Positions 1-8,446 of a DNA stretch of 29,678 nt are shown here, piece after piece (position 1 is the stretch's first letter; each line of letters begins with the position of its first letter). The stretch lies in NCBI GenBank assembly GCA_023245725.1, contig JAHFJU010000007.1, positions 2,758 through 32,435 of the forward strand. Reading direction: 5' to 3'. The notes under the pieces are model-generated. The model worked only from the letters and a program-made list of their open reading frames with translations, was not told where the DNA came from and ran no database searches. A program made the translations under genes and the position numbers. This DNA comes from Candidatus Peregrinibacteria bacterium (GTDB taxonomy: Bacteria; Patescibacteriota; Gracilibacteria; UBA1369; UM-FILTER-53-11).

Positions 1-349
1 ATTATAATTTTAGCATTTTTCTATCAACGCTACATTTTTTCGATATGAAAATCTGGACGGCAATTACGTATGCGTGTGTACTCATGGCGAAAAGCTTTAT
101 TGGGCTCTCCTTAATACTGTCTCATTTACCTTGCTCAACACCCAACCCGAGCGCTTCACTTCGTCTATACTCCAAGCGCTCTTACACATAAACCTACAAA
201 AAAATATTAAAATTTACCATAAGGTGGTAAAGTCAAATTCAAGATGTACTTATACATAAACAATTTCCTACCCGTGTTGTGCAACGTTTATGACGATGGG
301 GGAAAAGAAACTTTTTAGTTTTTAAACTTACAATTTTCATCTAATTCAT
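1..349. other. Intergenic stretch, no gene seen
   Basis: No convincing coding frame is present. A 61-codon frame at 74-259 has no protein-like pattern and no start signal. A small 6-bp hairpin (TTACCA / TGGTAA) lies near 215-231. A TACAAT box about 20 bases before the next ATG could be part of a promoter, but no good -35 box accompanies it. Confidence 0.5.
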
Positions 350-1144
350 ATGCTTAATAAAAGAAAAAAAGATGACATATTGGCTGCTCTCAAAAAGTAT
401 CAGAAAAAATATCTTAACGGAAAAACCACTGAATTAGATGAGTCTGGGACTAGACTGATGACCAACTTCTTCTTAGCAGAAATTCTTGGTTTTGCTCCAA
501 TTGACGAGATAAAAACCGAGTATATGATACGAGGCACTTATGCCGATTACGTTATACAAACAAAAGGCGTTAGAAATTTTCTCGTTGAAGTTAAAGCCCT
601 CTCTTTCAATCTTTCCGACAAACATCTCAGGCAGGCTATAAACTACGGCGCGAACGAAGGTATTGAATGGGCTCTCCTAACAAACGGTAAAAACTTTGAA
701 TTCTATAAAATTCTTTTCAACAAACCTATTGAATCAAAGAAAGTTTTTTCGATCGATTTGAGTGATCCAACTGCGTCTAAGGATAACGCAGAAATACTTC
801 AGTACCTACATCGTGACTCTGTAACAAATAAAGGTCTCGATCTTTTGTGGGATAAATACATTGCTTTAGATCCTGCTAATGTTGCTGGCTTGCTCTATGC
901 TCCATCGGTAACAAACTTCATACGTCGTGTCTTAAAAAAGAAGTATAAAATCCAATTTACTACAGAAGAAGTAACAGCCGCTATCGATAGAATTGCCTAC
1001 GAAGTTGTGCAACTTGATGGTATCAAACCCATGAAAGTCAGAAAGAGTGGAAAGAAAAAATCGCTGGCTGCTGAAGCTTCAACTGCAGAACAATCCTTAG
1101 TGCCAGCGACAATTCCCGATAATCCTATTGTTTCAACCAGCTAA
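350..1144 (+). CDS. Type I restriction HsdR N-terminal-like nuclease domain protein
   Basis: A 264-residue protein with the fold signature of the type I restriction enzyme R-subunit N-terminal domain (HSDR_N_2-like, PD-(D/E)XK superfamily). The likely active-site residues are visible: Asp66 in the strand YADYVI and Glu80-x-Lys82 in FLVEVKA, followed by a helix containing RQAINYG and the strand EWALLTNG, as in this family. The helicase part of a true HsdR is absent. The C-terminal part (about 170-264) holds a basic helix near RRVLKKKYK and a low-complexity Ser/Ala/Thr tail. No HsdM or HsdS gene is adjacent, so it is not a standard type I system as seen here. Stand-alone proteins of this type are common in bacteria and archaea and their substrate is usually unknown. 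The nuclease fold call is firm; the role is not. Confidence 0.75.
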   Translation: MLNKRKKDDILAALKKYQKKYLNGKTTELDESGTRLMTNFFLAEILGFAPIDEIKTEYMIRGTYADYVIQTKGVRNFLVEVKALSFNLSDKHLRQAINYGANEGIEWALLTNGKNFEFYKILFNKPIESKKVFSIDLSDPTASKDNAEILQYLHRDSVTNKGLDLLWDKYIALDPANVAGLLYAPSVTNFIRRVLKKKYKIQFTTEEVTAAIDRIAYEVVQLDGIKPMKVRKSGKKKSLAAEASTAEQSLVPATIPDNPIVSTS

Positions 1145-1271
1145 AATTGACTATCACGGACATTCCCAAAACCATAATGACTAAATTCATGTGGTACCCT
1201 TTTGCACCGATGTTTTGATTATTCATTAAATCAGCGATAAAACTGCCACAAGCACATAGTTTTTACATCCA

Positions 1272-1508
1272 TTATTCCTGAACTCCGAACCCAGTCATAC
1301 AAAGTTTGTACGTAGCATCCATTATCAGTTTTACATTCTCAACTGAGATGACAGAATGATGTTCTCTTAAAACAGCAGAATAATTATACTTCTCCCCACA
1401 AACCTTCCTCGCATTACTCGGCCTCCACTCCCACCAATAAAACGAAAAGCCAATAATACCAACTAGAACTACTCCAATTGGAATACCAACCATGAGCTTT
1501 TTTTTCAT
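1272..1508 (-). CDS. Small single-pass membrane protein
   Basis: A 78-residue protein that starts KKK and then has one strongly hydrophobic segment (about residues 5-26) ending in an aromatic patch (YWWEW). A short soluble tail with two Cys residues follows. The orientation suggested by the basic N-terminus is N-in, with the tail outside. It lies two bases downstream of the stop of another tiny membrane-protein frame (1511-1652), suggesting a two-gene unit. No family is recognised. Confidence 0.6.
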   Translation of the reverse strand: MKKKLMVGIPIGVVLVGIIGFSFYWWEWRPSNARKVCGEKYNYSAVLREHHSVISVENVKLIMDATYKLCMTGFGVQE

Positions 1509-1510
1509 AT

Positions 1511-1652
1511 TTATTTACTAGTAAAGTAAATTGCAACCATACTTACAAATAATGCTATAGACGAGATCAATATAGCAAACCTCGAATTGTTGGCATTATC
1601 CTTTTCAATTAACTGATGAATGATTATGTGCCTTTTAAATATTTTTTTTCAT
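1511..1652 (-). pseudogene. Tiny membrane-protein frame interrupted at an A8 run
   Basis: Reading from the ATG at 1652, the frame goes ATG-A8-TATTTAA and stops after a few codons. Removing one A from the run (1642-1649) opens a 46-codon frame. It begins MKKIFKRHIIIHQ, contains a hydrophobic segment (FAILISSIALFVSMVAIYF) and ends in TAA two bases before the ATG of the 78-residue membrane protein. The protein-like pattern and tight spacing suggest a real small gene. The extra A could be a true frameshift, a site of polymerase slippage, or an assembly error. Confidence 0.45.
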
Positions 1653-1761
1653 ACAGTTCATAGCTTCCGATACGGTTTACCACCACTGAGCCCCACTAAG
1701 CCAACAACTGAATCCTCAAGCAACTTACCTTATTTGAAACCATATTTGAGAGGTTAATAGC

Positions 1762-1819
1762 TCAGTGTCAATTAAAGTTAACACTAAATACCGTTTCAGT
1801 GTCAATTACAATTTACACC
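1762..1819. repeat. Two imperfect direct repeats, 34-base period
   Basis: TCAGTGTCAATTA occurs at 1762 and again at 1796. In each copy it is followed about ten bases later by TTAACAC or TTTACAC. Each copy is itself a partial inverted repeat (GTGTCAA against TTAACAC). This looks like paired protein-binding sites or leftover transposon ends; no transposase is nearby. Confidence 0.5.
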
Positions 1820-1893
1820 GAACCTCATTGGCTCAATAAAGCATCGCCCTACCACACCTTCGCCATCCCATTTTTCATTACAAAAATCTTAAC

Positions 1894-1917
1894 CTCAATT
1901 TTCAACTTTTTATTGAG
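1894..1917 (-). terminator. Weak candidate terminator after the giant gene
   Basis: A six-bp stem CTCAAT/ATTGAG with a 12-base loop is followed on the minus strand by a T-rich run. It sits about 30 bases past the second stop codon of the giant surface gene. The stem is short and AU-rich, so confidence is low. Confidence 0.25.
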
Positions 1918-1947
1918 TTCCGATTTCTAGGCGGTATTTTTAGCTCA

Positions 1948-2064
1948 TCATGGCGCAACCTCCGTTATAGCAACATCATCTATAAATACCTCGCCCAAAC
2001 TAAGTGTGAATACTGCTCTAAAATCACTAACAAAATTTGCGGGTACAGTAAAAGTACGAGACTA
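1948..2064 (-). other. In-frame continuation of the giant gene past an amber codon
   Basis: The giant gene stops at TAG (2062-2064), but the same frame continues for 37 codons to TGA at 1948-1950. The continuation reads SRTFTVPANFVSDFRAVF and then LGEVFIDDVAITEVAP. It matches, residue for residue, the last strands of the two preceding repeat domains (TRTFTVPSNFLTDFRLVF, then VYLDDVKLEELA). In those copies the position of the stop is Tyr, so one base change from TAT or TAC to TAG explains it. Other genes in the window end in TAG, so recoding is unlikely. Confidence 0.85.
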
Positions 2065-3231
2065 GTTTTGCCATATATTGCCAACCACAGCCAACTTTGC
2101 CTTTTTGTTCTCAAAATCCGAATTACTATTACGGTTTCCAAGGAGAGAATACAACTGCCCACTGAGTAATTTGTACTTAAACGTATACTGGTAGGTGTGA
2201 CCGCCAATGAGATTCATGTTCATTTGTTGAACTCCTCCACCGCCTGAAATACGCGTATCAATATGCAAACTTCGTGTTGGGCTTACAGACTCAACTGCAG
2301 ATTTTTCTTTTACTCCCGGAGTTCCCCAACTTTGCCAATCAGATACGTCTGCGAGCTCCATATTTCCATCTGAGATTGCCAACTCTTCAAGTTTTACATC
2401 ATCGAGATATACATTTGCCTTATTTGTAGGAAAAACCAATCTAAAATCGGTTAAAAAATTGCTTGGAACCGTAAATGTTCGTGTATAGGTTTGCCAGTTA
2501 GGACTCGATAGACCTAAGTTCGCTTTTTTATTTTCATAGTCGGCATTGCTATCGTGAATCCCCATTAAAACTGATAATCCACCGCTTAATAATTTATACT
2601 GTAGAGATAATTTATAAGTGTGCCCTGAACGAACAGGAAGATTAACCTGCTGCGCGCCACCACCCAAACTAACTCGGGTATCTAAATGCAAACTTTGAAT
2701 ACCGCTTGCAGATTGATCGTGTGATTTTTCCTTGAGTGTTGGACTCCCCCAGTTTGTCCACCCTAAGAGATTATTTGCCTCCATATCACTATCGTAAATA
2801 AGCGTTGCGGGAACTTCTTCTAGCAACACATCATCAATATATACCTCCCCTGCCCTAAGCGGAAAAACGACGCGGAAGTCATTAACGAAATTTTGCGGCA
2901 TTGTAAATATGCGTGAATATGTTTGCCATGACTGACTCACCGAATTAAGAACTGCCCCCTTTGCTTCAAAGTCTGTGTTTGAGGTTGCAATACCAAGATT
3001 TGTCCTTAACTCGCCACTCAGTAACTTGTATTTATAGAGCAAGCGGTACGTTTTTCCAGCTTGAACTTGAACATTGGTTTGTTGTACACCGCCACCGCCG
3101 CCTATGCGAGCATCTACATGTAAACTCTGTGCTCCGCTTGATGCTTGCGCACGCGTTTTTTCTTTTATGTTAGGTACTCCCCAATTTTGCCATGAAGAAA
3201 GATCTAATGCCTCCATAGTTCCATCGGTAAC
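1948..3231 (-). repeat. Three tandem carbohydrate-binding-like repeats
   Basis: Three about 140-residue repeats encoded at roughly 2812-3231, 2386-2799 and 1948-2379. Shared marks are the opening D..ME....WQ.WG, then K-E-K, QSLH-D-R, GGG-QQ, YKLLSG, the stretch WQTY.R.FT-P.NF..DFR.VF and a closing V-DDV-LEE. Pairwise similarity is high enough to suggest recent tandem duplication. Confidence 0.85.
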
Positions 3232-6200
3232 AAGTGAGTAAGGTAGTGCGAGTGCGGGACCTTTGAGTACAACATTTTTATCTTCGTTACCGTATTTATC
3301 TATCGCAGTTATTGCATAATAATACGACTGCCCTGCGGTTGGATGAGCATCTGAGTATGAAACGGCAGCTACATCGCTCAATGATGCAAGAGGTTGGAGA
3401 CCTATCGCGGTTCCGGCGAGAGTGGAGCGGTATATATTGAAGTGGTCGAAGTCACCTGCCGAATTTAAATATCGCGTCCAAGTGAGTCTTACTGGACCTT
3501 GAAGCGCTGCCACATGCAAATTTAATACAGCAGATGGAGGAGTATAATCGCTCGTCAAATCAGCGGAAGTTGTAAATATTTCATTTACCAACGATTGAGG
3601 AGTAATCCACAAAGCAGTAGTATTTTTTACTCCATCAAAACTGACACTTGTTTTTCCATTATCAATATATTGGCTATCGAGTGACAGTATTTTTGGCACA
3701 GACCATACATTGTTTTTTCTATTTGCCCACATGACGTAGTATTTATTATTACCACCATGATACTGAAATATAATATTCGGATCTCCATTTGCTTCTGCAA
3801 ATACAGTCGGATAATCTGGCCACCACCCCTGTTGTATTGGCGAAATCTCAACTGGCGGTTGCCACATGTTAGCGGTGAATTCACTATACATAACGCGCTG
3901 TCTGCCTTGACCAGCGGGATCTTGATACCATTCATAGTAGCCGTAATGCAGAGAGTTATTTGGCCCTGCACGTAAATCTGGAACACTTACTGAACGAGCG
4001 ACCACTTCAACCGGATTGGTCCAGCCGTTTGCCGCAGACATTATATGTTTCACATCTGATGCTGAGCCATCACCGTAAACTATATGTACAGTGCCGTTTG
4101 CAGTCGTTACAATTCTAGGATAACTAGGAAATTGAGTCTGATTTAACTGTTGTTCGTTTTGCCACTGCCCAGCTGAGTTTCGTATTTTATAACGCATACT
4201 ATAAGAGCCATTTGTGCTACAAACACCTGCATTAAAAGTAATGCCATCTAACCAAACAACCCGTACATTATTTTGCGCATCTACTGTTAAATCTGGCCAC
4301 GATGAGTAGGTAATATTATTGGAAATATTTTCTGGTGCACTCCAATTATTTCCATCAAATTGCATGCTCATTATTTCAACCTGATTGTTTGCTTCACATC
4401 CGCCGCTCTCACCGCGTTGCCAAATTAAGTGAGGATTCATGTTTGTATCAACTGCCATTTTGAGACTTTGAACAGGTTCATATCCTGTCAAATTCAGGTC
4501 TGTATTAAACTCCCTTTGATATATTGTAGTTGGATTCGACCAAATTCCATTCTCTTTCTTTGCGTATATTAACTCTTCAGTTACAACACGGTTATTCGCA
4601 CTAATCTGATCTTTTATATAGTTGTAAATCACATGCAAATTACCACTAGTATCGTACTGCGAAACAACTTGATATATATTACCGTATGATGGCGTAAGTT
4701 GGCTTACATCAGTCATTTTAACTGGTGGAGACCATGGAGCAGAAGGCAACGGCGAAGGGTCGGTTATACTAAAAATTGCATCACTCAAATCACTATTATA
4801 TATTCCGGTTACGTCGTCGCTTCCACTCACCTCAATTCGTATTCCCGAACCAGTTAAACTTCCATTTAGCGGCATGTTCCAACTATAAGTTCCAGTGTTA
4901 TTCACCCCATTTATAAGGTCATAGCTACTACCGCTTGGATACGTTAATCTAATATTAACATGTGAAACTTGATGTGCTGCTTGCGTTGTCCACGTTACGC
5001 TTTGTGTTGAACCGAGTGCCCAAGATTCACCACCGTTTGGCGAAGTCACTACAAACTGCGGAGGTGTTCCATCATTAATATGGAAAGGCCCCCATTCACG
5101 CGGTAACGATTTATTGCCACGGTAATCTTTTGCTATTGCTCTAAGTTTAAAACCATCGCCAACAAGATCAGCAGGAATTCTCCACGTATATGCTCCTGAA
5201 TTCTGGCCTTGAGTGTCAATGTTTTTTACGAATGACCATACCGATATCCGTGGATCCCAATAATATATATCTGCACTTTTTATACCGGCATTATCAGTTC
5301 CCGAAAACTGCATAAATCGATCGGTTTGGTTGTTAACTGTCATATTCCAACCCATTCTAAAATCATTTAAAACTGGTGCCTGAAGATCCTCTTTTAAGTG
5401 TGTAAATATTCGAACATCATTTGTAATTCCATTAGCAGGAATATTGAATTTCGTTATCAACTTTTCGAGCCATGCATAATCTGACCATACAACAGAGGTA
5501 CCGTTTGGAGCATTTTGAAAAACTATGTCGCCATCAAAATTTGATTCACCGCTTACTCCCTGCCCTTCAGTTTGAATCTCACTTATTCGTTGATTATCAA
5601 GTGTCGTATAAGCATTGACCGTGCCTGCGTAGCGCGAGGTTTGGTTGCTTACTTTTACGACAATCGGCTGATTAAAATAGGTAACTGTTTGGCCATCTAT
5701 ATGCAATGAACCAACTGTTACATCGTAGAGTGCACCCTCATTGAGACCTCCCCACAATAGTAAACTTTCATCGTTATTTGATCGCGCGAAGTAGCTCCAA
5801 TTATTTGTACCATGAGGGCTTACCATGACAACGTAGTTAAGTCTGTTTGGATCATCTTTCTTTCCCCAACGTACAGTTAATCCGGCACTTCCGTTGTTAT
5901 CATAAGCATTCGCTGAAAAATACACAGGCAACGATGGCACGTTTCCGGGTGCAGCAGCAAAGTTCACATCGATTGATTTCCAGTTATTATCGTAGTTAGT
6001 ATCGCCCTCAGGCTCAACAAAAAATTTAAGATTTGTTTGGCCAATAAGCGTAGATGTATCGACGCAATTAAAAACCAAATTTGCAGAGGTGTTAGGAGGT
6101 ATAACCAAACCAGCCGCTTCAATGTTAGTATTTTTCAAAAAATACACTCCATCGGCAAATGTATTCAAATCAATTCTTGAAGTTGTTTTGTATCCGTTAT

Positions 6201-7845
6201 TTCTAAACGTAAGCAAAAATTGAGTTGGGGCTTTATTCACAAGATTTCCTTGAGCTACTGCGCTAACCAGTTCTACGTCTGGCTGTGCCAATATGCGCAT
6301 AGATTCAATTGTCGTTTGTATGTTTGCAGCAAAGTCGCCATTGCCGGACTGTTGATCATGCAGATACTCTTTAATAGAATTGAGTTTTTCAGGTTCTGTA
6401 TCATAGAGCTCAAACGCGCGAGCTGTAACTGCCTCATCGGTGAGATCTTCAGTGCCCAACATATGCCCTTCATCGATGCCAAAAGTTTCAGATAATACGC
6501 TCAACAACGCGGTGGTTTTGTCAGTTATTAGAATATTGTTAGCACCATTTGCAAGCACCATATTTCGGTATGGATAAAGAGCAAAAAGTGCTCGTGAAAT
6601 GAGGTAAAAACTCGGTGTTGAATCAGGAGAGAATGCAATGGTTCCGCCAGCATCTATTTTGTTTGCAAGGTATGCAATTGCCAATGCAGGCGCATTATCG
6701 CGGTTATAATTTATGGCTGTGAATGTATCGAGCACCTCAATTGTTGTGAGAGGATCACTTCCAAAATTAATGTCAAATCCGTAGCCACCGTCAGAATTTT
6801 TTGCTGATACTAATTCATTTAAAAGCGCATCGTAGTTTTGACCAGTAGCACTCAATACTCTAATTTTTATGGCTTTCTCTTCATTATTTTCTGTTTCATG
6901 GCCGGTTAAATATTCTAATGCGGATTGGAATACATCATTATTTGTTCTTCCAAAACGTGCGAGAGCATCTATAACATCTGCAGTTGTAGCGTATATATTT
7001 TCTTCACCAAAACTTCCATCATCGTTCTGATTAAGTGACAAATAGTACAGTGCATTATCTTGAGAATTATATTGAATCCCTTGGTAGAACGTAATGAGAG
7101 GATTAGCAGCTTGTGCTTTTGCAGGAGGAATCAAATATAGCTTAATTTTTTCCAGTTGAGATTTTATCGATTGAGCTGGTTTTATTGCTTTCAAGTCCAT
7201 GAAAGAATAGTTGGGCGTAGGAGTACCCGCGATAGGCGGCGCCCCAATCGTTGTAACATTTGCAGAACGATTTGAGTTATTAAGTGCGCCGACTGGTATG
7301 AGGTTTTTGAAAAGTTTATTTTTGCCATCTGTGAACTTCACCTGTGGCATAGAATCTTGCGGAAGCATCGGGCCGATAGGCATGTTGAGTGCTGGCAATG
7401 TAAAAGAAATATCTTCGAGTGAGTGAGTTAGTTTTAACTTATCAGTAACGGATTTACTACCATCTTGCGTAAAGCTATTTACCACTTTCCTCACTTCATT
7501 GGGAACTCCAAAATGATCCATGGCCAATGAGTCACTCATCGGTGTTAATTTTTTATTTAACTTCTCAATATCCCCTGTTTTACGAGTTCTAATCAACTCG
7601 TCCACCTGTTTTCTATAAACATCCAGATCGTTAGGAAGAAGCACCTTCGAATCCCAATCAACATTTGCCCATGATGGTGGCATTGTTGCAAGTATCGGTT
7701 TTATGCCTGAAGGCGATTTTGATGCAGAGTTGACTGGAGAGTTACCAACGCCGAGTGATGATGCTGAAGCAAGTGGTATCGATGCAATCTGCATTAACAT
7801 GACAATAACTGTAATAATCGATTTCGCACGTTGGTGTTTAAACAT
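2062..7845 (-). CDS. Giant multidomain secreted surface protein, C-terminally truncated
   Basis: A 1927-residue protein with a signal peptide (about 1-29). Regions in order: an N-terminal part of unknown fold; an alpha/alpha-toroid resembling the prenyltransferase/terpene-cyclase barrel (about 246-518, with YYLSLNQNDDGSFG and SAKNSDGGYGF repeats); a CARDB-like domain (519-632); an FN3-like domain (634-736); beta domains; a Ser-Thr-rich/Kre9-like Ig domain around TSPNGGESW (926-1029); a sialidase-type beta-propeller-like region (1032-1429); FN3 (1432-1525); then three carbohydrate-binding-like jelly-roll repeats (1539-1677, 1683-1819, 1823-end). The last repeat is cut by an in-frame TAG. It starts 46 bases after the candidate immunity gene on the same strand, so it is probably in the toxin operon. 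I infer a cell-surface adhesin or partner of the toxin; no catalytic site is evident. Confidence 0.8.
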   Translation of the reverse strand: MFKHQRAKSIITVIVMLMQIASIPLASASSLGVGNSPVNSASKSPSGIKPILATMPPSWANVDWDSKVLLPNDLDVYRKQVDELIRTRKTGDIEKLNKKLTPMSDSLAMDHFGVPNEVRKVVNSFTQDGSKSVTDKLKLTHSLEDISFTLPALNMPIGPMLPQDSMPQVKFTDGKNKLFKNLIPVGALNNSNRSANVTTIGAPPIAGTPTPNYSFMDLKAIKPAQSIKSQLEKIKLYLIPPAKAQAANPLITFYQGIQYNSQDNALYYLSLNQNDDGSFGEENIYATTADVIDALARFGRTNNDVFQSALEYLTGHETENNEEKAIKIRVLSATGQNYDALLNELVSAKNSDGGYGFDINFGSDPLTTIEVLDTFTAINYNRDNAPALAIAYLANKIDAGGTIAFSPDSTPSFYLISRALFALYPYRNMVLANGANNILITDKTTALLSVLSETFGIDEGHMLGTEDLTDEAVTARAFELYDTEPEKLNSIKEYLHDQQSGNGDFAANIQTTIESMRILAQPDVELVSAVAQGNLVNKAPTQFLLTFRNNGYKTTSRIDLNTFADGVYFLKNTNIEAAGLVIPPNTSANLVFNCVDTSTLIGQTNLKFFVEPEGDTNYDNNWKSIDVNFAAAPGNVPSLPVYFSANAYDNNGSAGLTVRWGKKDDPNRLNYVVMVSPHGTNNWSYFARSNNDESLLLWGGLNEGALYDVTVGSLHIDGQTVTYFNQPIVVKVSNQTSRYAGTVNAYTTLDNQRISEIQTEGQGVSGESNFDGDIVFQNAPNGTSVVWSDYAWLEKLITKFNIPANGITNDVRIFTHLKEDLQAPVLNDFRMGWNMTVNNQTDRFMQFSGTDNAGIKSADIYYWDPRISVWSFVKNIDTQGQNSGAYTWRIPADLVGDGFKLRAIAKDYRGNKSLPREWGPFHINDGTPPQFVVTSPNGGESWALGSTQSVTWTTQAAHQVSHVNIRLTYPSGSSYDLINGVNNTGTYSWNMPLNGSLTGSGIRIEVSGSDDVTGIYNSDLSDAIFSITDPSPLPSAPWSPPVKMTDVSQLTPSYGNIYQVVSQYDTSGNLHVIYNYIKDQISANNRVVTEELIYAKKENGIWSNPTTIYQREFNTDLNLTGYEPVQSLKMAVDTNMNPHLIWQRGESGGCEANNQVEIMSMQFDGNNWSAPENISNNITYSSWPDLTVDAQNNVRVVWLDGITFNAGVCSTNGSYSMRYKIRNSAGQWQNEQQLNQTQFPSYPRIVTTANGTVHIVYGDGSASDVKHIMSAANGWTNPVEVVARSVSVPDLRAGPNNSLHYGYYEWYQDPAGQGRQRVMYSEFTANMWQPPVEISPIQQGWWPDYPTVFAEANGDPNIIFQYHGGNNKYYVMWANRKNNVWSVPKILSLDSQYIDNGKTSVSFDGVKNTTALWITPQSLVNEIFTTSADLTSDYTPPSAVLNLHVAALQGPVRLTWTRYLNSAGDFDHFNIYRSTLAGTAIGLQPLASLSDVAAVSYSDAHPTAGQSYYYAITAIDKYGNEDKNVVLKGPALALPYSLVTDGTMEALDLSSWQNWGVPNIKEKTRAQASSGAQSLHVDARIGGGGGVQQTNVQVQAGKTYRLLYKYKLLSGELRTNLGIATSNTDFEAKGAVLNSVSQSWQTYSRIFTMPQNFVNDFRVVFPLRAGEVYIDDVLLEEVPATLIYDSDMEANNLLGWTNWGSPTLKEKSHDQSASGIQSLHLDTRVSLGGGAQQVNLPVRSGHTYKLSLQYKLLSGGLSVLMGIHDSNADYENKKANLGLSSPNWQTYTRTFTVPSNFLTDFRLVFPTNKANVYLDDVKLEELAISDGNMELADVSDWQSWGTPGVKEKSAVESVSPTRSLHIDTRISGGGGVQQMNMNLIGGHTYQYTFKYKLLSGQLYSLLGNRNSNSDFENKKAKLAVVGNIWQN

Positions 7846-7891
7846 AGTGATATTAATTTAGAAAAACGATGAAAAATGCGAGATAATATTA

Positions 7892-8446
7892 TTACTTGTT
7901 ACCCTGTTCTTTGTATTTCCCCCATGCTTCTTCGAGCGGCAACCAATTCTTACTAAATAATTGATCAAGAAACGCGGGTGAGTTATTCGCTAGTAGTATC
8001 TTCGACAACCACATATAAACTTCACGATATTCATGTATCACTTTAACTACCTCTGAGCATGCCTCAAGAAAAGGAACTGGCTCTTCTATTAAATCATAAT
8101 CAAAAAGGAATCTATTATCTACAGTGGAAAAAAAGACGTTTGTGCCGCTCAATTTAAGGCTAATTTCTTGATGCCCGCCCGATCCCAAATCGAAAGTCAT
8201 TACAGCTTCTTTGTCTCCATTTAACAGTTTATAAAATGCATTATTGATACTTTGGAGTGTTGTGTACAGTATGTAAGTATGTCGAATGTTGGTAATTACC
8301 TCTTTCCCATTTACGATAATGCTAATTGAGTGCGTATCTCCATAATACATATGACATGACAAAGTATCCTGCCATTTTTCATCATTTTTTTGGAATAAAC
8401 TGAGCAGTTCATTCCTACTAAAATCTGTCAAATCAATTTTAAACTT
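7892..8446 (-). repeat. Immunity-like unit, copy B
   Basis: Second copy of the tandem unit. Its former start codon is now AAG (8444-8446) followed by TTTAAAATTGATTTGACA. The separate gene at 9690 begins ATG followed by the same 18 bases. Confidence 0.85.

Larger units (their letters stand above)
1653..1947. other. Intergenic stretch with direct repeats, no gene seen
   Basis: No coding frame is supported. The stretch holds a pair of imperfect 23-base direct repeats (1762-1819). A weak hairpin (CTCAAT / ATTGAG, 1894-1917) follows the end of the giant surface gene on the minus strand; it leads into a T-rich run and could be its terminator. Confidence 0.4.

Noticed and set aside
74..259. 61-codon frame at the left edge
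   Set aside because: No protein-like pattern, no start signal, and no recognisable features; likely chance.
2062..2064. Genome-wide amber recoding
   Set aside because: Nitroreductase, cadherin-like and DUF58-like genes end in TAG with no sensible continuation, so TAG is a stop here.
1980..2207. 75-codon minus-strand frame
   Set aside because: It is the other frame of the giant protein's third repeat; the true frame is the one with the amber codon.
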